Assembly (NCBI GenBank): GCA_016790695.1
Contig: JAEUOS010000063.1
Location: 80,878 to 144,877 of the forward strand
Reading direction: 5' to 3'
Source of the DNA: Burkholderiales bacterium
GTDB taxonomy: Bacteria > Pseudomonadota > Gammaproteobacteria > Burkholderiales > JAEUOS01
Length of the DNA stretch: 64,000 bases
Below are positions 57,620-64,000 of this stretch, piece by piece (the first letter of the stretch is position 1; every line of letters begins with the position of its first letter). The notes below the pieces were generated by a model. It worked only from the letters and a program-made list of their open reading frames with translations. It searched no databases and was not told the DNA's origin. Made by a program: the position numbers and the translations under genes.

Positions 57620-58500
57620 TGCTGGCGCACCGCCTCGCGCAGCAGCGCGGCGAAGGCGTCGTTGGCATGCGGATAGGCGCGGTGGGCCAGCCCGCGCAGG
57701 TGCTCGACCTGGGCGTCGGGCGCGCCGGGACGGAACGGCGCGCCGTCGGACTCGGTCGTCTGCGCGCGCCGCAGGATGCCGCCGCCGCACACCAGGACCT
57801 CGCCGTTGAGGCGGCAGTCGTCGCGCGCGAGGTCGGCGACCAGCGGCGCCACCAGCGCCGGGTCGAAACGCGCGCGCGCGGCCTCGTCCATGTAGGGCGC
57901 GGTCATCTGCGAATAGGCATAGGGCGCGACGACATTGACGCGCACGCCGTGCGCCGGGCCCTCGACGGCGAGCGCGCGCATCAGTCCGATCACCGCCGCC
58001 TTGGCCGACGCGTACGCGGTCATGCCGTGGTTGCCGAACAGGCCGGCGGTGGAGGCGGTGAGGATCAGGCAGCCGCCGCCCTGCTCGCGCAGGCGCGGCC
58101 ACGCCGCGTGCGCGAGGTGCAGGTTGCCGAAGAAGCTGGTGTCGAAGGCGCTGCGGAAGTCCTCCAGCGCGAGCTTGTGGAACGCCTGGGCCTGGGCGAT
58201 GCCGGCATTGGCGATCGCGATGTCGACGCGGCCGAACTCGGCCAGCGCGCGCGCCACCATGCGGGTGCCGCTCGCGGGGTCGCGCACGTCGTCCCAGTTG
58301 GGCACCGCGTAGCCGCCGGCGGCGCGGATCGCCTCGACCGTGCGCTGCGCCGAGGTGTCGCCGTCGGTCTCGCCGGCATGGCGGCGGTTGTTGATGACCA
58401 GGCAGGCGCCGCGCCGCGCGAGTTCGAGCGCGTAGGCGCGCCCGAGGCCCTTGCCGGCGCCGGTGACGATGGCCACGCGGCCGTCGAGGTCGCGGCTCAT
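57616..58500 (-). CDS. Short-chain dehydrogenase, multifunctional beta-oxidation (HSD17B4) type
   Basis: This 294-residue protein has TGAGKGLGRAYALELARRGA near residue 14, ANAG near 102, Ser in LTASTAG and YASAKAA. The asparagine-rich second strand VINNRRH and the roughly 40-residue C-terminal extension (QTTESDGAPFRPG...) resemble the dehydrogenase domain of the peroxisomal multifunctional enzyme type 2. It probably oxidises a 3-hydroxyacyl-CoA. It overlaps DUF1295 upstream and the thioesterase downstream. Confidence 0.92.
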   Translation of the reverse strand: MSRDLDGRVAIVTGAGKGLGRAYALELARRGACLVINNRRHAGETDGDTSAQRTVEAIRAAGGYAVPNWDDVRDPASGTRMVARALAEFGRVDIAIANAGIAQAQAFHKLALEDFRSAFDTSFFGNLHLAHAAWPRLREQGGGCLILTASTAGLFGNHGMTAYASAKAAVIGLMRALAVEGPAHGVRVNVVAPYAYSQMTAPYMDEAARARFDPALVAPLVADLARDDCRLNGEVLVCGGGILRRAQTTESDGAPFRPGAPDAQVEHLRGLAHRAYPHANDAFAALLREAVRQQ

Positions 58501-59429
58501 CCGGGTCGGGTCCAGGGAACGAAGGCGGGCACGCGCGCGACGTAGTCGGCGTAGCCGGGCTTGGTCTTGGCGAGGTAGCGCTCCTGCATCGGCGTGGCCG
58601 AGTCGCGCGCCATGAACCAGGTCACCCACAGCGGGCAGACGACGCTGGCCCAGCCCCACGGATGGGCGAGCGCGAGCAGCCAGAAGCTCCACCAGATCAC
58701 CGCCTCGCCGAAATAGTTCGGATGCCGGGTCAGGCGCCACAGCCCGGCGTCGAGCACCTTGCCGCGATTGGCCGGGTCGGCGCGGAAGCGCGCGAGCTGC
58801 CAGTCGCCGCCGGCCTCGAACGCGAAGCCGACCGCGAAGACGAGGCCGGCGGCCGCATGCAGCGGATGCCACTCGGCGTGCACCCACAGCGCGAGGTGCA
58901 GCGGCAGCGCCCAGAGCCAGATCAGCACGCCCTGCAGCAGGAACACCTGGAAATAGCTCCACCACCACCAGTGCGCGCCGAAGCGCTGGCGCCAGCGGGT
59001 GTAGCGCGGGTCTTCGCCGTGCGGCAGGTTGCGCACCGCCAGGTGCAGCGACAGGCGCGCGCTCCACAGCGTGACCAGGACGAGGGCGACCACCGCCTGC
59101 GGCGTGAAGCTCGCGTCGCGCAGCGCGGCGACCCAGGCGGCGACGCCGACCACCGCCGCGTAGGCGATGTCCATGATGCTGGAGTCGCGCCTGGCCAGGC
59201 TCGCCAGCCACACCAGCGTGAGCACCGCGCCGATCACCGCGCCGGACTGGAGGTAGAACGCGAGGAAGCTCGCCGCCTCGCCGCCCGCGGCCGCGGCCTT
59301 CCAGAGCGCGACGACCGCCACCGGCGCGGCCGGCATGACGTAGTCGCGCGCGCGCGCGCGCATCAGCGCGAGGCGCACGACCCAGATGCCGACCAGGACG
59401 GCGCCGAGGGCGAGGGCGGCGTCGGCCAT
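58497..59429 (-). CDS. DUF1295-family integral membrane protein
   Basis: This 310-residue protein has seven to eight hydrophobic segments. The C-terminal motif RLTRHPNYFGEAVIWWSFW is shared by DUF1295, isoprenylcysteine methyltransferases and steroid 5-alpha-reductase-like proteins. W-rich blocks (HWWWWSYFQVFLLQGVLIWLW) lie in the middle. It acts in the inner membrane; reduction of a double bond in a hydrophobic ring or isoprenoid is a family-based guess. It lies inside the CoA-linked operon, three bases after the SCP2-type thiolase. Confidence 0.9.
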   Translation of the reverse strand: MADAALALGAVLVGIWVVRLALMRARARDYVMPAAPVAVVALWKAAAAGGEAASFLAFYLQSGAVIGAVLTLVWLASLARRDSSIMDIAYAAVVGVAAWVAALRDASFTPQAVVALVLVTLWSARLSLHLAVRNLPHGEDPRYTRWRQRFGAHWWWWSYFQVFLLQGVLIWLWALPLHLALWVHAEWHPLHAAAGLVFAVGFAFEAGGDWQLARFRADPANRGKVLDAGLWRLTRHPNYFGEAVIWWSFWLLALAHPWGWASVVCPLWVTWFMARDSATPMQERYLAKTKPGYADYVARVPAFVPWTRPG

Positions 59430-59432
59430 GCC

Positions 59433-60668
59433 CTAGGCGCGCACGCCGACCACGAAGCTCACCACCGTCGCCGTGCTGCCGCCGATGTTGAGCGTCGCGA
59501 AGGTCTTCGCGCCCTCGACCTGCGTCGGGCCCGCCTGGCCGGTGACCTGCCTGGCCGCGTCGAACAGCATGCGCGCGCCGGTGGCGCCGACCGGGTGGCC
59601 GCAGCCGATCAGGCCGCCGGAGGGATTGATCGGCAGCCGGCCGCCCGGCGCGATGGTGCCGTCCTCGACCGCGCGCCAGCTCTGGCCCGGCGCGGTGATG
59701 CCGAAATGGTCGATCGCCATGTACTCGGTCGTGGTGAAGCAGTCGTGGGTCTCGATGCCGTCCAGGCCCCACACGTCCGCCAGCCCGGCGCGCTTCATGG
59801 CCAGATCCACCGTCTCCTTGACGTGCGGCATGACCAGCGGGGCGGCGGCGCTGCGCTCGATCTTCTCGACGTAGGGCAGGCCGGCGGTGCGGTGGCCCCA
59901 GCCGAGGATGCGCGGCAGGTCCTCGAGCCGCCCGCCGCGCTTCTCGGCGTGCGCGCGCGCGAAGCGCGCCGAGGCCAGCACCACGCCGCAGCCGCCGTCG
60001 GTGATCTGGCCGCAGTCCTGGCGCCGCGTGCCCGGCTCGATCACGGGGTTGGCCTCGTCGTCGTCGGTGAAGCTCTTCTCGTTGAACTGCCACTTGCGCG
60101 TCTGCGCCAGCGGGTTCCGCTTCGCATTGCCGTAGTTGATCTCGGCGATGCGGTTCAGGTGGCGCCGATCGAGGCCGTAGCGCCGCTCGTACTCGAGCGC
60201 CATGTGGCCGAACACCGCCGGCCACAGGAACTTGCAGTCGAGCTTCTCGTGGCCGACCCAGCCGGCGGCGTTCTGGTTCTGCGAGGCGACGTCGCCGGGC
60301 AGGTTCTTGAACTCCTCGGCGCCCAGCACCAGCACGCAGTCGTAGCGCCCCGCCTCGATCTCGGCCATCGCCGCGAGCACCGCCAGCGACGCCGAGGCGC
60401 AGGCGCCCTCGTGCCGCCCGGCGGGCACGCCCCAGAGCGCCGGCACCACCGCCGCCACCATCGCGCCGAGGTGGGCCTGGTTGCGCTGCAGCTCGCCGAA
60501 GGCGTTGCCGACGTGGATCGACTCGATCGCGCCGGGCTCGAGCCGGCAGTTCTCGAGCGTGCCGGTGACGGTCTCGCGGATCATGTCGGAGATGTCCTGC
60601 CCCTGGCGCGACCAGACCTTCGCGAAGTCGGTCTGGTAGCCGCCCAGGATGTAGACGGGTGCGGTCAT
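59433..60668 (-). CDS. Thiolase-like acetyl-CoA acetyltransferase (SCP2-type)
   Basis: This 411-residue protein has nucleophile C90 in EGACASASLAVLAA and the catalytic His in SGGLIGCGHPVGATGARM. ETHDCFTTTEYMAID replaces the NEAFA block, as in SCP-x/FadA-like degradative thiolases that act on branched or sterol-derived 3-ketoacyl-CoA. It is a second, different thiolase in the same operon (compare 55956-57164), so two rounds or two substrates are likely. It begins 23 bp after the PaaN-like gene. Confidence 0.93.
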   Translation of the reverse strand: MTAPVYILGGYQTDFAKVWSRQGQDISDMIRETVTGTLENCRLEPGAIESIHVGNAFGELQRNQAHLGAMVAAVVPALWGVPAGRHEGACASASLAVLAAMAEIEAGRYDCVLVLGAEEFKNLPGDVASQNQNAAGWVGHEKLDCKFLWPAVFGHMALEYERRYGLDRRHLNRIAEINYGNAKRNPLAQTRKWQFNEKSFTDDDEANPVIEPGTRRQDCGQITDGGCGVVLASARFARAHAEKRGGRLEDLPRILGWGHRTAGLPYVEKIERSAAAPLVMPHVKETVDLAMKRAGLADVWGLDGIETHDCFTTTEYMAIDHFGITAPGQSWRAVEDGTIAPGGRLPINPSGGLIGCGHPVGATGARMLFDAARQVTGQAGPTQVEGAKTFATLNIGGSTATVVSFVVGVRA

Positions 60669-60691
60669 GGTCGGGTCTCCTCGCGGGTCGG

Positions 60692-62383
60692 TCAGGCGGC
60701 GGCCGGCCGCCGCGACTGCACGATGCGGAAGCGGCCGGCAACGAAGGCCAGGTCGGTGAGCGACGCGTTGCCCGCCGGGTTCAGCCCGGTGACATGATAG
60801 TCGCTGTAGGCGGCCGCGAAGTTGAGCGGCATCGGCCCGGTCAGGTTGATGGTCAGCTGGGCGCCGGCGCGCGCGTAGGCGGCCTCGGCGCGCGCGATGA
60901 AGTCCTCGTCGGTCGAGTAGAGGAAGGCGGTGAGCCCGCCGAACGCGCGCACGTCGCCGGTCGCCGCGGCCAGCGCGGCGTCGGCGTCGCGCGTCTCGAT
61001 GCAGAAGGAGATCGGACCGAAGCGTTCCTCGCCGTAGAGGTCGCGCTCGGCCGTGGTGACGCCCAGCATCAGCGGCGTCGCGGTGCGCGCGCCGGGGAAT
61101 TCCGGGTGCGGGTAGGCGCGCGAGTCGAGCAGCACGCGGCCGCGCCGCGCCCCGTCCTCGCGCAACTGCGCGATCAGGGCCAGCGAGGCGGGCGACTGGA
61201 TGCAGGCGAGGATCATCGCCGCGCGGCGCGGGTCGTCGACCAGGGCGCCGACCGCCGCGGCGAGCGCGCCGGCGACCTCGGCGGCACCGGCCACGCGCGC
61301 GGCCGCGCCGCGGCCGACGCGGACGCCGGTCGCCGGCAGGTAGATGTTCTGCGGGCTGGTGCACATCTGCGCCGAGAACATGCACAGCGTGGTCGCGAGA
61401 CTCTTGGCCATCGCCTCGAGGTCGTCGCAGGACTCGATGACCACGGTGTTGACGCCCGCGGTCTCGGTGAAGCACAGCGCCGGGTGCGCGTTCTTCTCGA
61501 CCCACTGGCCGAAGCGCACGCTGCCGGTGAAGTCGACGATCGCCGCGCGCGGGTGCCTGACGATGTCCTTGCCGATCGGCGCGGCGACGCTGTCGGTCGC
61601 CAGCGTCACGAGGTTGGGGTCGAAGCCGGCGTCGGCGAGCGCGGCGCGGAACACCTCGACCGAGATCGCCATCGGCAGGATGGTCGCCGGATGCGGCTTG
61701 ACGACGACCGCGTTGCCGGTCGCGAGGCTCGCCATCATCGACGGCCACGCGTTCCAGGTCGGAAAGCTGGCGCAGGTGAAGCAGACCGCCACGCCGCGCG
61801 GCACCAGCCGGTAGGTCTTGTCCAGGGTGATGGTGGCGGGGCCGAAGCTGCGCTGCCAGGTGGCGCGGCGCGTCACCGCGGCCATCGCGTCGTGCGCGTA
61901 GACCAGCGCCTCGATGCCGCGGTCGAGCGCATTGACGCCGCTGCCCGCGTAACTCATGTTGTAGCTCTGGCCGGCGGTGTGCATGACCGAGAAGGTGATC
62001 TCGAACATGCGCCGGTAGAGGCGCTCGATCACCTCCATCAGCACGCCGATGCGCGTCTCGGGGTCGGCCGCGGCCCAGCCGGCGTCGATCGCCGCCTCGG
62101 CCGCCGCGAACAGCGTGTCGAGGTCGGCGCGCGGATAGTCGATGCCGAGCGGGCGCTGCGTGTAGGGCGAGACTTCCTCGCCGAGGCGCCCGATCTCGCC
62201 GGGCTGGGCGAGCGCGAACGGCCGGCCCAGATGCGCCTCGAAGGCGGCCCGGCCCGCCGCCTGCGCGGCATCGGCGTCCGGGTACTTGCCGGGCAGTTCG
62301 GGGAACGGGCTCCAGCACGCGCGGCTGCGGCAGGCGGCGCGCGCGCCCTCGAAGCGCGCGCGGTGCTTCTCCATCAGGCTCAT
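60692..62383 (-). CDS. paaN: PaaN-like aldehyde dehydrogenase
   Basis: This 563-residue protein has the ALDH catalytic residues visible: N211 in FPTWNAWPS, E307 in FTETAGVN and C341 in SAQMCTSPQNIY. The long N-terminal portion with YPRADLDTLFAAAEAAIDAGW, and GPISFCIETRD, fit the stand-alone PaaN group often seen with phenylacetate-type genes. No hydratase domain (MaoC) is fused, unlike PaaZ. It would oxidise an aldehyde to acid or acyl-CoA with NAD(P). The start overlaps the stop of the lipocalin-like gene (ATGA). Confidence 0.92.
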   Translation of the reverse strand: MSLMEKHRARFEGARAACRSRACWSPFPELPGKYPDADAAQAAGRAAFEAHLGRPFALAQPGEIGRLGEEVSPYTQRPLGIDYPRADLDTLFAAAEAAIDAGWAAADPETRIGVLMEVIERLYRRMFEITFSVMHTAGQSYNMSYAGSGVNALDRGIEALVYAHDAMAAVTRRATWQRSFGPATITLDKTYRLVPRGVAVCFTCASFPTWNAWPSMMASLATGNAVVVKPHPATILPMAISVEVFRAALADAGFDPNLVTLATDSVAAPIGKDIVRHPRAAIVDFTGSVRFGQWVEKNAHPALCFTETAGVNTVVIESCDDLEAMAKSLATTLCMFSAQMCTSPQNIYLPATGVRVGRGAAARVAGAAEVAGALAAAVGALVDDPRRAAMILACIQSPASLALIAQLREDGARRGRVLLDSRAYPHPEFPGARTATPLMLGVTTAERDLYGEERFGPISFCIETRDADAALAAATGDVRAFGGLTAFLYSTDEDFIARAEAAYARAGAQLTINLTGPMPLNFAAAYSDYHVTGLNPAGNASLTDLAFVAGRFRIVQSRRPAAA

Positions 62384-62814
62384 GACCCGCGCTTCCAGAT
62401 CAGCCGGTGGTGGCGCGTGACCGTCGAGCCCGGCACCGTGTCCTCGGCCGACAGGGTGAGCGTGCCGTCGGCGCCGAAGGTCATCAGGCGCCGCTGCTCG
62501 GTGCCGACCATGTTCGGGTTGTGCGCGATGGTCACGCTGTGGATCACGTGGTCGCCCTCGATGCGGTAGCGCCCGCCGTAGCTGAAGAAGCTGTCGAAGG
62601 CGGCGAGGCGCTCCTTTTCCGGCGCGGTGCGCGCCGATTCGCTGGAGAGCGGCGCACGGCCGGCGCGCGCCATGCTCGCGTTCATCCAGCCGTCCGGCGT
62701 GTACGCGATCAGGCCCGTGGCGTCCTTGCCCAGCGCGTAATGCGCGGGACGCCCGTCGCCGTAGGTGGTTTCCCAGCGCACCAGGTGCCAGGCGCCGATC
62801 AGGGGGGAGGTCAT
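62380..62814 (-). CDS. Lipocalin-like domain protein
   Basis: This 144-residue protein opens LIGAWHLVRWETTYGDGRP and has GLIAYTPDGWMNASMAR. It ends STVTRHHRLIWKR, the pattern of the bacterial lipocalin_5 (PF13924) group. No signal peptide is present. I rejected a longer frame to 62898, whose extra 28 residues are basic and lie across the promoter region. It is the first gene of the CoA-linked operon. Its role is unknown; binding of a hydrophobic intermediate is a structural guess. Confidence 0.87.
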   Translation of the reverse strand: MTSPLIGAWHLVRWETTYGDGRPAHYALGKDATGLIAYTPDGWMNASMARAGRAPLSSESARTAPEKERLAAFDSFFSYGGRYRIEGDHVIHSVTIAHNPNMVGTEQRRLMTFGADGTLTLSAEDTVPGSTVTRHHRLIWKRGS

Positions 62815-62913
62815 TGCGTCTCGATTCCAGTCTGCGTTGCGTAGGAGAAACGGCGGGGCGGCCCAGAGGTGCCGCCGCGCGGAGTGGGGGCCCCGCACGC
62901 TGCCCGAACCAGC

Positions 62914-62927
62914 ATTCTAGTGGCTAG
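62914..62927 (-). promoter_or_regulatory. Candidate -10 and overlapping CTAG repeat before the lipocalin operon
   Basis: On the minus strand TAGAAT (62919-62914) could be the -10 of the operon. It overlaps CTAG-CCA-CTAG (62927-62917), an inverted repeat that might be an operator. No clear -35 is present. The leader to the ATG at 62814 would be about 90-100 bases. Confidence 0.3.
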
Positions 62928-62977
62928 GTTCTCGCGGCGTGAGCGTGCCGAATCGGTCCGCCGGGTCGCGTCCGGGT

Positions 62978-62993
62978 CGTCTCCCAAGAGACG
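62978..62993 (-). terminator. Terminator-like hairpin after the acyl-CoA dehydrogenase
   Basis: CGTCTC (62978-62983) pairs with GAGACG (62988-62993) over a 4-base loop, 16 bases past the acyl-CoA dehydrogenase stop on the minus strand. There is no T-run, so efficiency is uncertain. Confidence 0.35.
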
Positions 62994-63009
62994 GAGCAGC
63001 GGCCGCGGA

Positions 63010-64000
63010 TCATCCGCAGTACCGAGAGAAGCGTTCGATATGGTGATGACTGTCGCCGAACAGCTTCTCGTACATCACGAGCTTCTTGTAGTAGTGGCCG
63101 ACCTGCGCCTCCTCGGTCACGCCGATGCCGCCATGGAGCTGCACGCCCTGTTCACCGATGAAGCGGCCGGCCCGGCCGGCCAGCGCCTTTGCTGCCGAGA
63201 CGCCGGCGCGTGTCGCGTTGCCTCCCTCGTCCAGGCTGGCGATTCCCTGAAGCAGGATGGAACGCGCCTGCTGTGCCTCGACGAACATGTCGGCGAGACG
63301 ATGCTGCAGTGCCTGGAAACTGCCCAGCGGCTTGCCGAACTGCTCGCGATTGCGCAGGTGCGCCGCGGTCAGGCTGATGACCGTTTCCATGCAGCCCAGT
63401 GCCTCGGCCGTGGCGGCCAGGATGGCCAGGTCGACCGCCGCCTCGAGCGCCGCATGGGCGTGATCGGCATCCGTCAGCATCGCCTCCGCGGGCACGTGAA
63501 CCTCATTCAACCGCACGTCCGAGGCGCGGCTGTAGTCGATCAGGCGGTAGTGATTCATCCGAACGCCCGGCGCGCCGGGGTCGATCAGGAAGAGCGCGAA
63601 ACGGCCGCTCGAGTCGCCAGCAAGGCGCGCCGAGACGACGAGGGTGTGTGCCGACGGACCGCCCATCGCCAGGATCTTCGACCCGCTGATGCGGTAGCCG
63701 GTGCCGTGCCGTTCGGCGATCGTATTGCGGACTTCGCCGAGATCCCAGCGCGCGCCGTCCTCGCTGTGGGCAAGTGCGACCCGCAGGCGTCCGGCGGCGA
63801 TGTCGTCCCGCATGCGATCGAACGCCTCGCGCGGTCCGGCGCGATCGATGAGGCCGGCGCACAGCACCGCGGTGGACACGAAGGGCTCCAGCAGCAGGCC
63901 GCGGCCGAATTCCTCCATGAGGATCGCCACGTTGCGAAACGCCCGGGCAGGGCTGCCGGCTTCGCGCTCGTCCGGCAGGGCCAGCCACCCCAGGTCGGCG
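63010..64000 (-). CDS. Acyl-CoA dehydrogenase family protein (5' part beyond right edge)
   Basis: The frame is open to the edge: upstream of a GTG at 63930 it continues with ADLGWLALPDER, the usual N-terminal part of acyl-CoA dehydrogenases, so GTG is not the real start. The visible 330 residues include RISGSKILAMGG, the helical block RNREQFGKPLGSFQALQHRLADM and the C-terminal VQLHGGIGVTEEAQVGHYYKKL. The family oxidises acyl-CoA to enoyl-CoA with FAD. It is in the same direction as the PaaN-thiolase operon but separated by 195 bp with a hairpin. It could supply the unsaturated CoA ester for that chain. Confidence 0.92.
   Translation of the reverse strand, partial: ADLGWLALPDEREAGSPARAFRNVAILMEEFGRGLLLEPFVSTAVLCAGLIDRAGPREAFDRMRDDIAAGRLRVALAHSEDGARWDLGEVRNTIAERHGTGYRISGSKILAMGGPSAHTLVVSARLAGDSSGRFALFLIDPGAPGVRMNHYRLIDYSRASDVRLNEVHVPAEAMLTDADHAHAALEAAVDLAILAATAEALGCMETVISLTAAHLRNREQFGKPLGSFQALQHRLADMFVEAQQARSILLQGIASLDEGGNATRAGVSAAKALAGRAGRFIGEQGVQLHGGIGVTEEAQVGHYYKKLVMYEKLFGDSHHHIERFSRYCG

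Noticed and set aside
1..64000. CRISPR arrays, tRNA/rRNA genes, insertion sequences, prophage or integration signatures
   Set aside because: I looked for regular repeats, tRNA-like cloverleafs, transposase motifs and flanking repeats and saw none; base composition is also uniform across the window.

Overview
The window is about 70% G+C, with long overlapping operons, ATGA/GTGA start-stop overlaps and many Bug/TctC-type periplasmic receptors. Together these point to a betaproteobacterium of the order Burkholderiales (Bordetella/Achromobacter/Variovorax-like). The order is an inference from style and gene families. I saw no rRNA, tRNA, CRISPR array, insertion sequence or phage gene. Almost everything is accessory catabolism and uptake.

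Layout. (A) 1-5559, + strand: a tightly overlapped six-gene set: RutB-like amidohydrolase (5' cut), 3-hydroxyacid dehydrogenase, flavoprotein monooxygenase, nitrilase, cyanurate/barbiturate-type ring-opening amidohydrolase and PuuE-like deacetylase. It looks like a pathway for a nitrogen heterocycle or cyclic ureide. (B) 5587-9141: an aldo/keto reductase and Bug receptor 1, divergent from sulfatase 1. (C) 19223 down to 9167, - strand: a nine-gene operon divergent from a LysR regulator: lactonase-like amidohydrolase, Bug 3, sulfatase 3 (interrupted by an in-frame TAG), dehydrogenase, sugar-type ABC importer without its ATPase, sulfatase 2, Bug 2. (D) 30266 down to 20238, - strand: Bug 7, sulfatase 6, Bug 6, sulfatase 5, sulfatase 4, Bug 5, Bug 4. 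This operon is divergent from a GntR regulator and has a perfect palindromic operator over a consensus promoter. (E) 30387-36422, + strand: GntR, Bug 8, sulfatase 7, Bug 9, an RhlG-like SDR and a PaaG-like hydratase/isomerase. (F) 40263 down to 36463, - strand: HpaI-family aldolase, Bug 10, PobA-like hydroxylase and an SDR. (G) 41888-40432, - strand: phosphodiesterase and membrane-anchored EEP hydrolase. (H) 42199-47810, + strand: a complete Liv-type ABC importer and an SDR. (I) 49556-47821, - strand: Rieske oxygenase alpha and beta, divergent from Bug 11 and a creatinase-like M24 protein (49760-51865). (J) 55885-51873, - strand: LeuC/LeuD-like hydro-lyase, amidase and a Sua5/YrdC-domain protein. 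(K) 62814-55956, - strand: lipocalin-like protein, PaaN-like aldehyde dehydrogenase, two thiolases, DUF1295 membrane protein, SDR and hotdog thioesterase, preceded by a truncated acyl-CoA dehydrogenase that runs off the right edge.

How it fits together. The core theme is seven formylglycine-type sulfatases with no visible export signal, interleaved with nine of the window's eleven Bug receptors. No TctA/TctB membrane subunits and no formylglycine-generating enzyme are encoded here. The simplest model is that sulfated or otherwise esterified small molecules are captured in the periplasm, imported, and desulfated in the cytoplasm. The carbon skeletons would then pass to lactonase/aldolase/dehydrogenase, aromatic hydroxylation or CoA-linked beta-oxidation modules. 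The sulfatase-Bug pairing, under its own LysR and GntR switches, is the best candidate for an undescribed system. The cyclic-ureide-like cluster at the left edge is the second.
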